Counted from the stretch's first letter, positions 39,166 through 47,951 are shown. The stretch: DNA of 64,000 nucleotides from Streptomyces sp. NBC_00335 (GCF_036127095.1 NZ_CP108006.1:6563501-6627500); one strand, 5' to 3'. Made by a program: numbers and translations. Notes: a model not told the origin generated them from the sequence alone.

Positions 39166-39337
39166 GGGCGGGAACTCCGGTGTGTGGAGGAGGAAGCAGA
39201 TATCTACGCGCGTCAATTTCCTTCGTGGCCGGCAAAGTTGTCAAGCCCTACAGGGGATACGGCGGTTGACTGTGGGATGAACCAAAGGGGAGGGGCCGCC
39301 GGGAGCGCCCGAAATGCGTCTACTCTGGGGCGCCGTA

Positions 39338-39402
39338 GACCCGTACCCGAACCACCGGTACCCGTACAACCCGCACAACCCGTACCCGAACAACCCGTGC
39401 CC
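39338..39402 (+). repeat. degenerate CCCGTACCCGAACAA-type repeats in a leader
   Basis: Short units such as ACCCGTACCCGAAC, ACCCGTACAACCCGCACAAC and CCCGTACCCGAACAACCCG recur over 65 bases before the ribosome site of the following gene. They read as a PYPN-rich peptide in a frame that is not that of the gene, so they are treated as leader DNA. Confidence 0.6.
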
Positions 39403-39419
39403 GCGAGGAGAACCGCCCC

Positions 39420-40949
39420 ATGTCCGCAGACTCGCACCCCACGCTGCCGCCGGTACGGCTGCTCCCCGACGCGGAGCTGGCCCGCGAAGCCCTGGCCGCC
39501 CCGCTGTTCGCCCGCGCCGTGCGCCTCGCCCGCTGGGCCGGACCGGACACCCGCGTGGACACCGGTGGCGAGCTCGTCGCAGGCCAACTGCCGCAGGCCG
39601 TCGCCCTGCTGGGCCTCGACCCCGCCGACGAGGACTCCGCCGCCCACGCGAGCCAGGCCTGGCGGGTGGCCGTCGACACCGGACTCGTCGACGTCACCGA
39701 ACCGGAGGAGGACGGCTCCGCCAACGGGGAAGCGGACGCGGGCCAGGGGGAGTTCGGCACCGCCGGGCCCGGCGAGGACCTGGCACTGGTGACCGGCGGA
39801 ACCCCCGGCGACGTGCTCGACCTGTGGCTGGCCGCCCTGGACACCGTCCTCGCCGACGCGGCCGTGCCCGCCCTGGACGACCTCGTCGACGCCCTCGACG
39901 CGGGCGGCGAGATCGACTTCGACCAGCTCGACTGGAACCCGCGCCGCGAGGCCGACTTCCTCGACGGGGTCCTGGCCAACCTCTACCTGCTCGCCGTCGC
40001 CGAAGGCGGCACGGCCGACGGCCCGGTGCCGCTGCCGGTGCTCGCCGCCTCGATGGTGGTGCCGGACGACATGGGCGATCCCACCGACGCCGTGCTGGAG
40101 CAGGTCTCGGACGCGATGATGCGCCTCGACGACCAGTTCCGGCAGCTGGAGCCGATCGGGCTGGTCGAGTTCCGACCCGTCGACGAGGAGCTGATGGCGG
40201 AGGCCGAGGACGAGGACTTCCTCGCGGGCGCGGGCGCCGCCCCCGAAGAGGAGGACGTCTCCCGGTACGGGCTGGTACGGCTGACCCCGCTCGGGCTGTA
40301 CGGGATCCGGGCGCGCATGCTGGAGGCGGGCGTCGAGGCCCCGGCCGTCGGCGAACTGGCCGGCAAGGGCGCGGACGTCCTGCTCGACGTGGTCTCCCAC
40401 TACTCCGAGGACGCCGCCCAGGCCGAGATCGAACAGTGGCTGGCCGGCCGCCCCGTACCCGAGGCCGTGACGGAACTGCTCGCCGCGGCGCGCGGGGCGG
40501 ACGCGGGCGGCCCGCTGCGCCGGCTGCGCTGCCAGCAGGCCCTCGCCCCGGCCGGCGCGGAGGCCGAACCGGCCGTCCGCTCGGTGCTGGACGACGCGGA
40601 GCTCGGCGGGCTCGCCCGGGTCTGGCTGGCCGAGCGCGGGGTGGCCGACGTGCCGGCGCCGGACGAGGAGATGGTGTTCTGGCTGACGGTCGACACGATC
40701 GCGGCGCAGCTCGCCACGGGCGGCGGTAGCGGCGGGGGAGCCGGGGGCGGGGAGGACGCCGAGGCGGAGCTGCCGCTCTTGATCGAATCGCTGACCGCCC
40801 ATCACACCGGGTTCTTCGAGCAGGCCTGGCGGGTGGAGCACCCGGCGACGGCCCACGTGCTGGAGGCGATGGGACGGCTGCACCCCGACAAGAAGGCGGC
40901 CAAGGAGGCCCGGAAGGCCGCGTTCAAGGCGCGTTCCCGGGGCGTGTGA
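39420..40949 (+). CDS. large acidic hypothetical protein
   Basis: A 509-residue cytoplasmic protein with many acidic residues. Its helical segments are broken by low-complexity stretches (EEDGSANGEADAGQGEFG, and a GGGSGGGAGGG linker near residue 440). A helical C terminus ends in HPDKKAAKEARKAAFKARSRG. YGLVRLTPLGLYGIRARML near residue 280 resembles a winged-helix wing, so a DNA- or protein-binding role is possible. The ATG follows GCGAGGAG. I recognise no named family. Confidence 0.82.
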   Translation: MSADSHPTLPPVRLLPDAELAREALAAPLFARAVRLARWAGPDTRVDTGGELVAGQLPQAVALLGLDPADEDSAAHASQAWRVAVDTGLVDVTEPEEDGSANGEADAGQGEFGTAGPGEDLALVTGGTPGDVLDLWLAALDTVLADAAVPALDDLVDALDAGGEIDFDQLDWNPRREADFLDGVLANLYLLAVAEGGTADGPVPLPVLAASMVVPDDMGDPTDAVLEQVSDAMMRLDDQFRQLEPIGLVEFRPVDEELMAEAEDEDFLAGAGAAPEEEDVSRYGLVRLTPLGLYGIRARMLEAGVEAPAVGELAGKGADVLLDVVSHYSEDAAQAEIEQWLAGRPVPEAVTELLAAARGADAGGPLRRLRCQQALAPAGAEAEPAVRSVLDDAELGGLARVWLAERGVADVPAPDEEMVFWLTVDTIAAQLATGGGSGGGAGGGEDAEAELPLLIESLTAHHTGFFEQAWRVEHPATAHVLEAMGRLHPDKKAAKEARKAAFKARSRGV

Positions 40950-41029
40950 GGCGTCGGTAACCAGCCGTTCCCGAAAGGGACTCGGCCAAGGAGGACGCCG
41001 GGCAAGGGGTCGATTCGTTTTCCCGGGTA

Positions 41030-41051
41030 GTTCAGTCGGCGTTCACGTGCG
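41030..41051 (+). promoter_or_regulatory. PHO-box-like direct repeat upstream of the PhoX-like gene
   Basis: Two adjacent 11-base units, GTTCAGTCGGC and GTTCACGTGCG, lie 65 bases before the start of the phosphatase gene. Streptomyces PhoP binds 11-base direct repeats with a conserved GTTCACC half. The second unit matches GTTCAC and the first GTTCA, so PhoP control during phosphate starvation is plausible. Confidence 0.55.
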
Positions 41052-41115
41052 GGCGGGAGCGTGTGCGCCGACGACCGTACGACAGGCGCACCACCTCCCC
41101 ACCCCTGGAGACCCG

Positions 41116-42573
41116 ATGCCGCTCAGCCGCAGAGATTTCACCACCCGCACCGCACTCGCGGGTGCGGGAGTCGCGCTCACCGGAACGGTCGGCGCACTCG
41201 CCACCGCCCCCGGGGCCCTCGCCGCGGACGACGGCGCACCGCAGGACGCCGGCAGCGAGCAGGGTCAGGGCGGCCACGGTCGCGGCCCCGGCTACGGCCC
41301 GCTCGTGCCCGACCCGGCCGGAATCCTGGCCCTCCCCGCCGGATTCACGTACCGCGTGATCACCCACAGCGGTGTCACCGCGCTCGACTCGGGCGAGAGC
41401 ACCCCGTCCAACCACGACGGCACGGCCGCCTTCGCGGGCCACCGGGGAGTCACCCTCCTCGTCAACAACCACGAGCTGAAGGGCCCGCGCGCGAACTGGA
41501 AGCACCCCGTCCCGCTCGCGGAGGGCCTCGTCTACGACCCGGCCGCGGCCGGCGGCTGCACGGTCGTCGAGGTCCGGCGCGGCGGCGAGGTCGCCGAGTG
41601 GGTGGGCATCTCCGGTACGTCGACCAACTGCGCGGGCGGCTCCACCCCCTGGGACACCTGGCTGACCTGCGAGGAGAACTCGGACCTCGCCGGCAAGAAC
41701 GGGATGACCAAGGACCACGGCTACGTCTTCGAGGTCGACCCCCACGACCGCCGCGCCAACCTCGGCCCGAAGCCGGTCAAGGCGTTCGGGCGCTATGACC
41801 ACGAGGCCGTGGTCATCGACCCGCGCCGCGGCCACGCCTACCTCACCGAGGACGCCTCCAACCCCAACGGGCTGCTCTTCCGCTGGACCCCGCCGGCCGG
41901 CTTCCGCCACGGGCGCGGCAAGCTCCGTACCCTCGCCGACGACGCCGGTGTGCTGGCGGCCGCCAAGTGCTTCGACAGCGCGGGGCTGTTCGTCGACGAC
42001 CTCTCGCGGGCGACGAAGATCGGGACCACCTACGGGGTGGACTGGGTGCCGGTCCCGGACCGCGACGCGCGCACGGTGGCGGTGCGCAAGCAGTTCGGGG
42101 TGGCCGCCGTGACCCGCGCGCGCAAGCTGGAGGGCATGTGGTGGGCCGACGGCGGTGCGTACTTCGTCTCCTCCTACGCCCGTGAGGAGAGCCCGGGCGC
42201 GGCCCACGACGGCCAGGTGTGGTTCTACGACCCCAAGCGGCGCACCGTGCGGCTGCAGGTCCTGCTCGGGGTGAACGCCGACCCGTCGGTGGACGGCGGG
42301 TACGACGGCCCGGACAACATCACGGTCTCCCCGTACGGCGGTCTGATCATCGCCGAGGACGGGTCGGGGCTGCAGCACCTCTTCGGCGCGACCGAGTCGG
42401 GGCGCACGTACCCGCTGGCCCGCAACGAGATGAACCTGGGGACGGCCGAGGAGCCGGAGTACTCGGAGTTCACGGGCGTGTGCTTCTCGCCGGACGGGCG
42501 GACGCTGTTCGCCAACCTGCAGGACCCGGGCATCATGCTGGCCGTCACGGGACCGTGGCGCCGCGGGCGCTGA
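41116..42573 (+). CDS. Tat-exported PhoX-like phosphatase (DUF839 family)
   Basis: A 485-residue protein that starts with a twin-arginine signal, SRRDFTTRTALAGAG, and an ALAAD cleavage region near residue 38. The body is a beta-propeller of the PhoX/DUF839 type, with VNNHELKGPR, TPWDTWLTCEEN, YDHEAVVIDPRRGHAYLTED and SPDGRTLFANLQDPG as metal-ligand-bearing conserved blocks. PhoX enzymes are calcium/iron alkaline phosphatases outside the membrane. The ATG follows CTGGAGAC. A PHO-box-like repeat and a 15-base terminator frame the gene. Confidence 0.92.
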   Translation: MPLSRRDFTTRTALAGAGVALTGTVGALATAPGALAADDGAPQDAGSEQGQGGHGRGPGYGPLVPDPAGILALPAGFTYRVITHSGVTALDSGESTPSNHDGTAAFAGHRGVTLLVNNHELKGPRANWKHPVPLAEGLVYDPAAAGGCTVVEVRRGGEVAEWVGISGTSTNCAGGSTPWDTWLTCEENSDLAGKNGMTKDHGYVFEVDPHDRRANLGPKPVKAFGRYDHEAVVIDPRRGHAYLTEDASNPNGLLFRWTPPAGFRHGRGKLRTLADDAGVLAAAKCFDSAGLFVDDLSRATKIGTTYGVDWVPVPDRDARTVAVRKQFGVAAVTRARKLEGMWWADGGAYFVSSYAREESPGAAHDGQVWFYDPKRRTVRLQVLLGVNADPSVDGGYDGPDNITVSPYGGLIIAEDGSGLQHLFGATESGRTYPLARNEMNLGTAEEPEYSEFTGVCFSPDGRTLFANLQDPGIMLAVTGPWRRGR

Positions 42574-42590
42574 CCGGGTACCCCGACATG

Positions 42591-42628
42591 AGAAGAGCCG
42601 CCGGGGCCTCGGGCCCGGCGGCTCTTCT
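42591..42628 (+). terminator. terminator after the PhoX-like gene
   Basis: AGAAGAGCCGCCGGG (42591-42605) pairs perfectly with CCCGGCGGCTCTTCT (42614-42628) over 15 bases with an eight-base loop, followed by CGTTGTCTCGTCTGTTC. Confidence 0.9.
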
Positions 42629-42663
42629 CGTTGTCTCGTCTGTTCGTCTGTACGTCTGTTCGT

Positions 42664-42855
42664 TTACTGAGCTTCGGCGCGGCTGGCCGCGGCCCATTCT
42701 TCGAGGAGGAACTCGTACGCCTCGGAGGGCCACTCGCCGTCCACCCGGCTCTCGACGAGCTGCCGGATCGCCTCGTTCGCCTCGGCGGCGGACGGGCGCG
42801 CGGGGCCCGCGGGCTGGAGTGTCTGGTGCATGGTTCCAAGGCTACGGGCGGGCAC
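42664..42855 (-). CDS. small hypothetical protein
   Basis: Up to 63 residues, acidic and helical, with ANEAIRQLVESRVDGEWPSE and EFLLEEWAAASRAEAQ. The GTG at 42855 has GGAGG nine bases upstream; an internal ATG at 42831 would give 55 residues. It has no membrane helix or cysteine. The coding bias is strong. Function unknown. Confidence 0.65.
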   Translation of the reverse strand: MPARSLGTMHQTLQPAGPARPSAAEANEAIRQLVESRVDGEWPSEAYEFLLEEWAAASRAEAQ

Positions 42856-42933
42856 TGACAGCCACCTCCGTATTAAGGGTGGAACAGATCACCCGGTGAG
42901 GGCGTCCGTCGCTCCATGTGCCCGCTCACCTGC

Positions 42934-44214
42934 TCAGAGTGCCTGTGCGGCCGGTTTGACCATGCCCCGCACTGTGCGCGACTTCACAAACTCTCCCATG
43001 GCCGTCATCTCCCATTCGCCGGAGAACTGCTTGATCAGCTTGGCCATCATCACGCCGGTCTGCGGCTCGGCGCTGGTGAGGTCGAAGCGGACCAGCTCCT
43101 CGTTCGTCGCGGCGTCGATGAGGCGGCAGTAGGCCTTGGCCACCTCGGTGAACTTCTGGCCGGAGAAGGAGTTGACCGTGAAGACGAGGCCCGTCGCCTC
43201 CGCCGGCAGCCGGCCGAGGTCGACGACGATCACCTCGTCGTCGCCCGCGCCCTCGCCGGTGAGGTTGTCGCCGGAGTGCTTGACCGAGCCGCCCAGGATG
43301 GACAGCTTGCCGAAGTAGCAGCTGTCGATGTGGTTGCGCTGCGGGCCGTACGCGATGACCGAGGCGTCCAGGTCGATGCTCCGGCCGCGGAAGGCGGGCT
43401 CCCAGCCGAGGCCCATCTTGACCTGCGAGAGCAGCGGGCGGCCGCCCTTGACCAGGGACACGGTCTGGTTCTTCTGGAGGCTGACCCGGCCCTTGTCGAG
43501 GTTGATCTTCCCGGCGCCGGGTGCGGGTGCGGGGGCGGCGGCCGCGACCGGTGCGGGGGCGACCGGTGCGGGTGCAGGGGTGGCCCCGCCGGGTGCGCCG
43601 CTGGTGAGCCAGGGAGAGGCCGCGTACGTGGGCGGCGCCGCCGGGGGAGCCGGGGGCACGGGCGGTGCGGGCGGGGCGACGGGGGCCGGGGCGGCGGCCG
43701 CCGGAGCCGGCTCCTCGTCCACCGAGACCCCGAAGTCGGTCGCGATGCCGGCAAGGCCGTTCGCGTATCCCTGGCCGACCGCGCGCACCTTCCACACACC
43801 GCCGCGCTGGTAGACCTCGACGACGATCAGGGCCGTCTCCGTGCCGAGCTGCGGCGGGGTGAAGGAGGAGATCACCGCTCCGCTGCCGGCGTCCCGGACG
43901 GTGGCGGTGGGCTCGATGCCCTGGAAGGACTGGCCCGCGGCGTCCGGGCTGGCGGTGATGACGATCCGCTCGATGCCGGGCGGGACCGAACCGGTGTCCA
44001 CGGTGATCGAGTCCGGTGCCGTGCCGCCGCCCGAGCGGTAGGTGACGCCGGGGCCGGACGGCTGGTTGAAGAAGATGAAATCGGCGTCGGAACGCACCTT
44101 GCCGTCGCCGGCGAGGAGCAGCGCGGACACGTCGAGCCGCACCGGGGCAGCCACGTCGACCGTCACGCGGACGGCATTGAGCGGCAGGTTGGAACCAGGG
44201 GTCATAGCGGTCAT
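42934..44214 (-). CDS. TerD-family protein with two TerD domains
   Basis: A 426-residue protein linked to the tellurite/stress TerD family. The first TerD domain spans about residues 1-165, with KVRSDADFIFFNQP and ETALIVVEVYQRGGVWKVRAVG (calcium-binding acidic residues). A proline/alanine linker of roughly 80 residues follows. The second domain starts at INLDKGRVSLQKNQTVSLVKG and ends with EWEMTAMGEF. No ter neighbours are present. ATG 44214 is used; ATG 44205 is nine bases inside. TerD proteins bind calcium and act in stress and chemical resistance. Confidence 0.9.
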   Translation of the reverse strand: MTAMTPGSNLPLNAVRVTVDVAAPVRLDVSALLLAGDGKVRSDADFIFFNQPSGPGVTYRSGGGTAPDSITVDTGSVPPGIERIVITASPDAAGQSFQGIEPTATVRDAGSGAVISSFTPPQLGTETALIVVEVYQRGGVWKVRAVGQGYANGLAGIATDFGVSVDEEPAPAAAAPAPVAPPAPPVPPAPPAAPPTYAASPWLTSGAPGGATPAPAPVAPAPVAAAAPAPAPGAGKINLDKGRVSLQKNQTVSLVKGGRPLLSQVKMGLGWEPAFRGRSIDLDASVIAYGPQRNHIDSCYFGKLSILGGSVKHSGDNLTGEGAGDDEVIVVDLGRLPAEATGLVFTVNSFSGQKFTEVAKAYCRLIDAATNEELVRFDLTSAEPQTGVMMAKLIKQFSGEWEMTAMGEFVKSRTVRGMVKPAAQAL

Positions 44215-44297
44215 GCCGGGAGAACGACCGAGGTGGCTTTGCCGTTCCCTTACTTTCACCCGGTTTCCCGGTTCTTCACCCGCGCCCCACGCGTGCC

Positions 44298-44525
44298 TCA
44301 GACGCGGCCCTTGTTGCGGGGGTGGTTCCTGGCGGTCCGCTCGTTGCCGAACTTGTAGGAGCCGGTCCAGCGCGCCATGACGAGCTGGGCGTCACCGGCT
44401 TCGACCTCGGCCAGGAAGGCGGCGGCCCGCCCGCCCCGCAGGGTGGCCGCGGACCGGCCCTGGTGGGTGATGGCGACGCTCTGGTCGCCGCGTTGTTCGT
44501 ACGAGAATCCGTGAGGTCTGGGCAT
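44298..44525 (-). CDS. small conserved hypothetical protein
   Basis: A 75-residue basic protein with MPRPHGFSYEQRGDQ at the N terminus, GGRAAAFLAEVEAGDAQLVMAR in the centre and a C-terminal tail of Arg/Asn/Lys residues (GNERTARNHPRNKGR). There is no signal or membrane segment, so a nucleic-acid-binding role is possible but unproven. It is 83 bases upstream of the TerD gene in the same direction. Confidence 0.7.
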   Translation of the reverse strand: MPRPHGFSYEQRGDQSVAITHQGRSAATLRGGRAAAFLAEVEAGDAQLVMARWTGSYKFGNERTARNHPRNKGRV

Positions 44526-44650
44526 GGGCCGAGGGTGCCGTTCCCGGGCGGCGTGCCGCAACGCAATTTGCGCCTCGCGATGCGGTGTCAGCCCTGCCGA
44601 GTAAGATCCTTTTTGGGGTGATTTCATGCGCTATGGAAGAGGTCTTGCTC

Positions 44651-45097
44651 ATGCCTGCTGGTGCAGCTCTTACGGCCGAATCGATCGGCCCGGTGGACGT
44701 CGCCGTGGTCACCTTCGACGGCAATCGGTTCAACGGTGACGTGGCCCCCGCCCTGCGCGAGCTCCAGGAGAGCGGAGTGGTGCGCATCCTCGACCTCACG
44801 TTCGTCCGCAAGGAGCGGGACGGCGCGGTGTCCGTGGTGGAGCTCGCCGACTCCGAGGTGGCCGATCAGTTCGAGCGGGTCCTCGGCGAGGAGTTCGACC
44901 TGCTGAGCGACGAGGACCTGGAGACCGTGGCGCAGGGCCTGGCTCCGGAGTCCTCGGCCCTCGTGGTGGTCTGGGAGAACTCCTGGGCCACCCGCCTGGC
45001 CTCGGCGCTGCGGGAGTCCGACGGACAGGTGCTCTTCATGGAACGCATTCCACGGGACGGCGTCGAACGAGCCGTCGCCGCACTGGCCGAGAAGTAG
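44651..45097 (+). CDS. DUF6325-like protein
   Basis: A 148-residue soluble protein with GPVDVAVVTFDGNRFNGDV, RILDLTFVRKERDGAVSVVEL and a LVVVWENSWATRL motif. The strand-helix alternation suggests a ferredoxin-like fold. I recall such proteins being labelled DUF6325 in actinobacteria and often paired with SHOCT proteins, as here, with an 11-base gap. The ATG at 44651 follows GAAGAGG. Function unknown. Confidence 0.75.
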   Translation: MPAGAALTAESIGPVDVAVVTFDGNRFNGDVAPALRELQESGVVRILDLTFVRKERDGAVSVVELADSEVADQFERVLGEEFDLLSDEDLETVAQGLAPESSALVVVWENSWATRLASALRESDGQVLFMERIPRDGVERAVAALAEK

Positions 45098-45108
45098 GGA
45101 GGATCACC

Positions 45109-45465
45109 ATGCGACGACGCTTCGGACGCCCCGGTCTGCTGGGCGCGATGGCCCGCACCGCGGTCGTGGCGGGTACGGCCACCGCGGTCTCCGGCCGGAT
45201 GCAGCGCAACGCCGCCGAGCGCAGCAACCAGGAGCAACTGGCGGCGGAGGCCGAGCAGCAGGCCTTGGTCAACCAGGCGGCAGCCCAGGCGGCCGCGCAG
45301 CAGCAGGCCTGGCAGCAGTCGCAGCAGGCCCCGCAGCCCGCCGCGGCGCCGGCTGCGCCGGTCGACAGGGTCGGCCAGCTCACCGCGCTGGCCGAGCTCA
45401 AGGCCCAGGGCCTCCTCACCGACGAGGAGTTCGCGACGGAGAAGGCCCGGGTCCTGAGCGGCTGA
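45109..45465 (+). CDS. SHOCT-domain protein
   Basis: A 118-residue protein. The N terminus is basic (MRRRFGRPGLLGAMART). The middle is a glutamine/alanine-rich region. The C terminus is a SHOCT motif, LTALAELKAQGLLTDEEFATEKARVL, a short oligomerisation-type domain. It likely forms an operon with the preceding gene. It has no clear membrane helix, although the first 30 residues are moderately hydrophobic. Precise role unknown. Confidence 0.8.
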   Translation: MRRRFGRPGLLGAMARTAVVAGTATAVSGRMQRNAAERSNQEQLAAEAEQQALVNQAAAQAAAQQQAWQQSQQAPQPAAAPAAPVDRVGQLTALAELKAQGLLTDEEFATEKARVLSG

Positions 45466-45485
45466 TCGGGGCTCCCCGACAGGTT

Positions 45486-47009
45486 CTAGCCTCCCGTGAC
45501 CCGTCGCGGGAGGTTCAGGGGGTTGGCCTCGCGGAGTTCCGCCGGGAGCAGGGCGTCCGGCACCGACTGGTAGGCCACCGGGCGCAGCCAGCGCTCGATC
45601 GCGGTGCCGCCGACCGAGGTGGAGTGCGAGGTCGCCGCCGGGTAGGGGCCGCCGTGGTGCTGGGCCGGAGCCACCGCCACACCGGTCGGCCAGCCGTTGA
45701 CCACGACCCGGCCGGCCAGCGTCGTGACCTGGGAGATCAGCTTCGCCGCCGGACCCGGGCCGCCGTCCGCCTCGGCGGCCGACAGCTGCAGGGTCGCGGT
45801 GAGGTTCCCGGGGAGCCGCCCGAGCAGGGCGGCTGCCTCGTCCTGGCCGGCGTACCGGGCGAGCACGGTGACGGGGCCGAAGCACTCCTCCAGGAGCACC
45901 TCGTAGGGCCCGCCCTCCAGCAGGGTCCGCGCCGGCACGCTCAGGTAGCCCGCGCCGACGGTGTGCTCGCCGCCGGAGCCGGGGGTGACGGGCGCGTCGA
46001 CCCCCGGCAGCGCGGCGCGTTCGCGGACCCCGGCGACGAAGTTCTCCCGCATCCGGTGGTCGAGGAGCACCCCGGGCTCGGTCTCGCCGAGCGCCTTGGT
46101 CAGCGCTCCCGCGAGCCGGTCCCCGTCCGCGCCCTCGGGTACGAGGACCAGGCCGGGCTTGACGCAGAACTGGCCGACGCCGAGCGTGACCGAGCCGGCC
46201 AGCCCGCCGCCGATCTCCTCGGCGCGTTCCGCGGCGGCCGCCGGGGTGACCACGACCGGGTTCAGGGAGCCCAGTTCCCCGTGGAAGGGGATCGGTACGG
46301 GTCGCGCGGCGGCGGCGTCGAACAGGGCCCGGCCGCCCCGGATCGACCCGGTGAACCCGGCGGCGCCGACCAGCGGGTGGCGGATCAGCTCCAGGCCGGC
46401 GTCGAACCCGTGGACCACGGCAATGACCTCGGCCGGCAGCCCGGTGGCGACGGCGGCCCGGCGCAGCAGCGAGGCGCACAGCTCGGAGGTGGCCGGGTGG
46501 TCGGGGTGCGCCTTGACCACGACCGGGCAGCCCGCGGCCAGCGCGCTGGCGGTGTCGCCGCCGGGCACGGAGAAGGCGAGGGGGAAGTTGGAGGCGGCGT
46601 AGACCGCGACGACGCCCAGCGGCACCTTGTAGCGGCGCAGTTCGGGGCGGGGCGGGGTGGTGGTGGGATCGGCGTGGTCGATGCGGATGTCGAGGTAGGA
46701 GCCCTCGTCCACGGCGTCGGCGAAGGCGCGGAACTGGCCCGTGGTGCGGGCGAGCTCGCCGGTGAGCCGGCCGGGGCCGAGCGCCGTCTCGGCGTCGGCG
46801 GCCTCGATGACGTGGGTGGCCGCCTCGTCGAGCAGGTCGGCGGCGGTGCGCAGGAAGGCGGCGCGCCGCGCGGCGTCGGCCAGCGAGCCGCGGGCGGCGT
46901 GGGCCGCGCGCACGGCTTCGTCCACCTCCCGGGGTGTGGCCTCCACCGCAACCTGCTCGCGGTGCTTCCCGGTGCGGGGGTCCACACTCCAGACTGGTGT
47001 TGCTGCCAT
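45486..47009 (-). CDS. aldehyde dehydrogenase, ketoglutarate-semialdehyde type
   Basis: A 507-residue NAD(P) aldehyde dehydrogenase. The catalytic cysteine is in GVGQFCVKPGL, the general-base glutamate in FHGELGSLNPV, and the cofactor region includes YAASNFPLAFSVPGGDT and FTGSIRGGRALFDAA. The sequence resembles alpha-ketoglutarate semialdehyde (2,5-dioxovalerate) dehydrogenases that end sugar-acid or hydroxyproline breakdown. It is divergent from an IclR regulator with an operator between, as in catabolic systems. Exact substrate is inferred, not proven. Confidence 0.88.
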   Translation of the reverse strand: MAATPVWSVDPRTGKHREQVAVEATPREVDEAVRAAHAARGSLADAARRAAFLRTAADLLDEAATHVIEAADAETALGPGRLTGELARTTGQFRAFADAVDEGSYLDIRIDHADPTTTPPRPELRRYKVPLGVVAVYAASNFPLAFSVPGGDTASALAAGCPVVVKAHPDHPATSELCASLLRRAAVATGLPAEVIAVVHGFDAGLELIRHPLVGAAGFTGSIRGGRALFDAAAARPVPIPFHGELGSLNPVVVTPAAAAERAEEIGGGLAGSVTLGVGQFCVKPGLVLVPEGADGDRLAGALTKALGETEPGVLLDHRMRENFVAGVRERAALPGVDAPVTPGSGGEHTVGAGYLSVPARTLLEGGPYEVLLEECFGPVTVLARYAGQDEAAALLGRLPGNLTATLQLSAAEADGGPGPAAKLISQVTTLAGRVVVNGWPTGVAVAPAQHHGGPYPAATSHSTSVGGTAIERWLRPVAYQSVPDALLPAELREANPLNLPRRVTGG

Positions 47010-47048
47010 GGCGAACTGCCTCCTGGATCTACGCTGACCCGCGCGGAT

Positions 47049-47068
47049 GCGTTCAGTATTGTGAACGC
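47049..47068. promoter_or_regulatory. IclR-type operator between aldehyde dehydrogenase and iclR genes
   Basis: GCGTTCA-GTATTG-TGAACGC is a perfect 7-base inverted repeat with a six-base centre. It lies 40 bases before the aldehyde dehydrogenase start and 98 bases before the regulator start. IclR proteins often bind GTTC/GAAC-type palindromes. Confidence 0.65.
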
Positions 47069-47165
47069 TGTTCCGTTGGATGAATGATCACATCCACCGT
47101 GGACTCTATTTCCGTGTCTTCCGGGTTGACAAGAGACAGCAAGAGACAGAGGGGCACGAAGGCGG

Positions 47166-47951
47166 ATGACCACCACAGCAGAGTCGGGGGGCTCGGGAGC
47201 GCAGGCGGCCGTCAAGTCGGCGGTGCGCACGGTCCAGTTGCTGGAACATTTCGCTTCCCGGCCGGGGCTGCACAGCCTGGCCGACATCCAGAGCGACCTC
47301 TCCCTGCCCAAATCCAGCCTCTACATGCTGCTGCGGACCCTGGTGAACCTGGGCTGGGTGGAGACGGATGCGACGGGCACGCGGTACGGCATCGGCGTAC
47401 GGGCGCTGCTCGTCGGCAGCTCGTACATCGACGGGGACGAGGTGGTCGCGGCGGCGCGGCCCACGCTGGACCGGCTCTCCGACGACACGACGGAGACGAT
47501 CCACCTGGCCCGTCTCGACGGGACGAGCGTGGTCTACCTGGCGACCCGGCAGTCCCAGCACTACCTGCGGCCCTTCACCCGCGTCGGCCGGCGGCTCCCG
47601 GTGCACTCGACGGCGCTCGGCAAGGCGCTGCTGGCCACGCACACCGACGAAGAGGTACGCGCACTGCTGCCGCGGCGGCTCGAAGCCGTCACCGAGCACA
47701 CCATCACCGACCGGGAGCGGCTCATCGAGGACCTGGCCCTGGTGCGGGAGCAGGGGTACGCGGTGGACCGGGAGGAGAACACGCTCGGGCTGCGCTGCTT
47801 CGGCGTGGCGGTGCCGTACCGGACGCCGGCGCGGGACGCGGTGAGCTGTTCGGTGCCGGTGGCCCGGCTGACGCCGGGGCACGAACGGGGCATCAAGGCG
47901 GCGCTGTTCGCGGCGCGCGACCGGCTGTCGGTGGTGACGCGGCGGATGTAG
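47166..47951 (+). CDS. IclR family transcriptional regulator
   Basis: A 261-residue regulator. The N-terminal winged helix covers about residues 15-80, with SVAD-like LADIQSDLSLPKSSLYMLLRTL. The effector domain follows (VVYLATRQSQHYLRPFTRVGRRLPVHSTALGKALLA), which is the IclR signature around the ligand pocket. It is divergent from the aldehyde dehydrogenase gene and probably represses it until a sugar-acid-derived ligand binds. Confidence 0.93.
   Translation: MTTTAESGGSGAQAAVKSAVRTVQLLEHFASRPGLHSLADIQSDLSLPKSSLYMLLRTLVNLGWVETDATGTRYGIGVRALLVGSSYIDGDEVVAAARPTLDRLSDDTTETIHLARLDGTSVVYLATRQSQHYLRPFTRVGRRLPVHSTALGKALLATHTDEEVRALLPRRLEAVTEHTITDRERLIEDLALVREQGYAVDREENTLGLRCFGVAVPYRTPARDAVSCSVPVARLTPGHERGIKAALFAARDRLSVVTRRM

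Noticed and set aside
36791..39244. Apparent 817-residue fusion ending in the acetyltransferase
   Set aside because: The N-terminal two thirds is an out-of-frame shadow of the nuclease gene. The acetyltransferase has its own ATG at 37264 and the nuclease has a complete gene in another frame.
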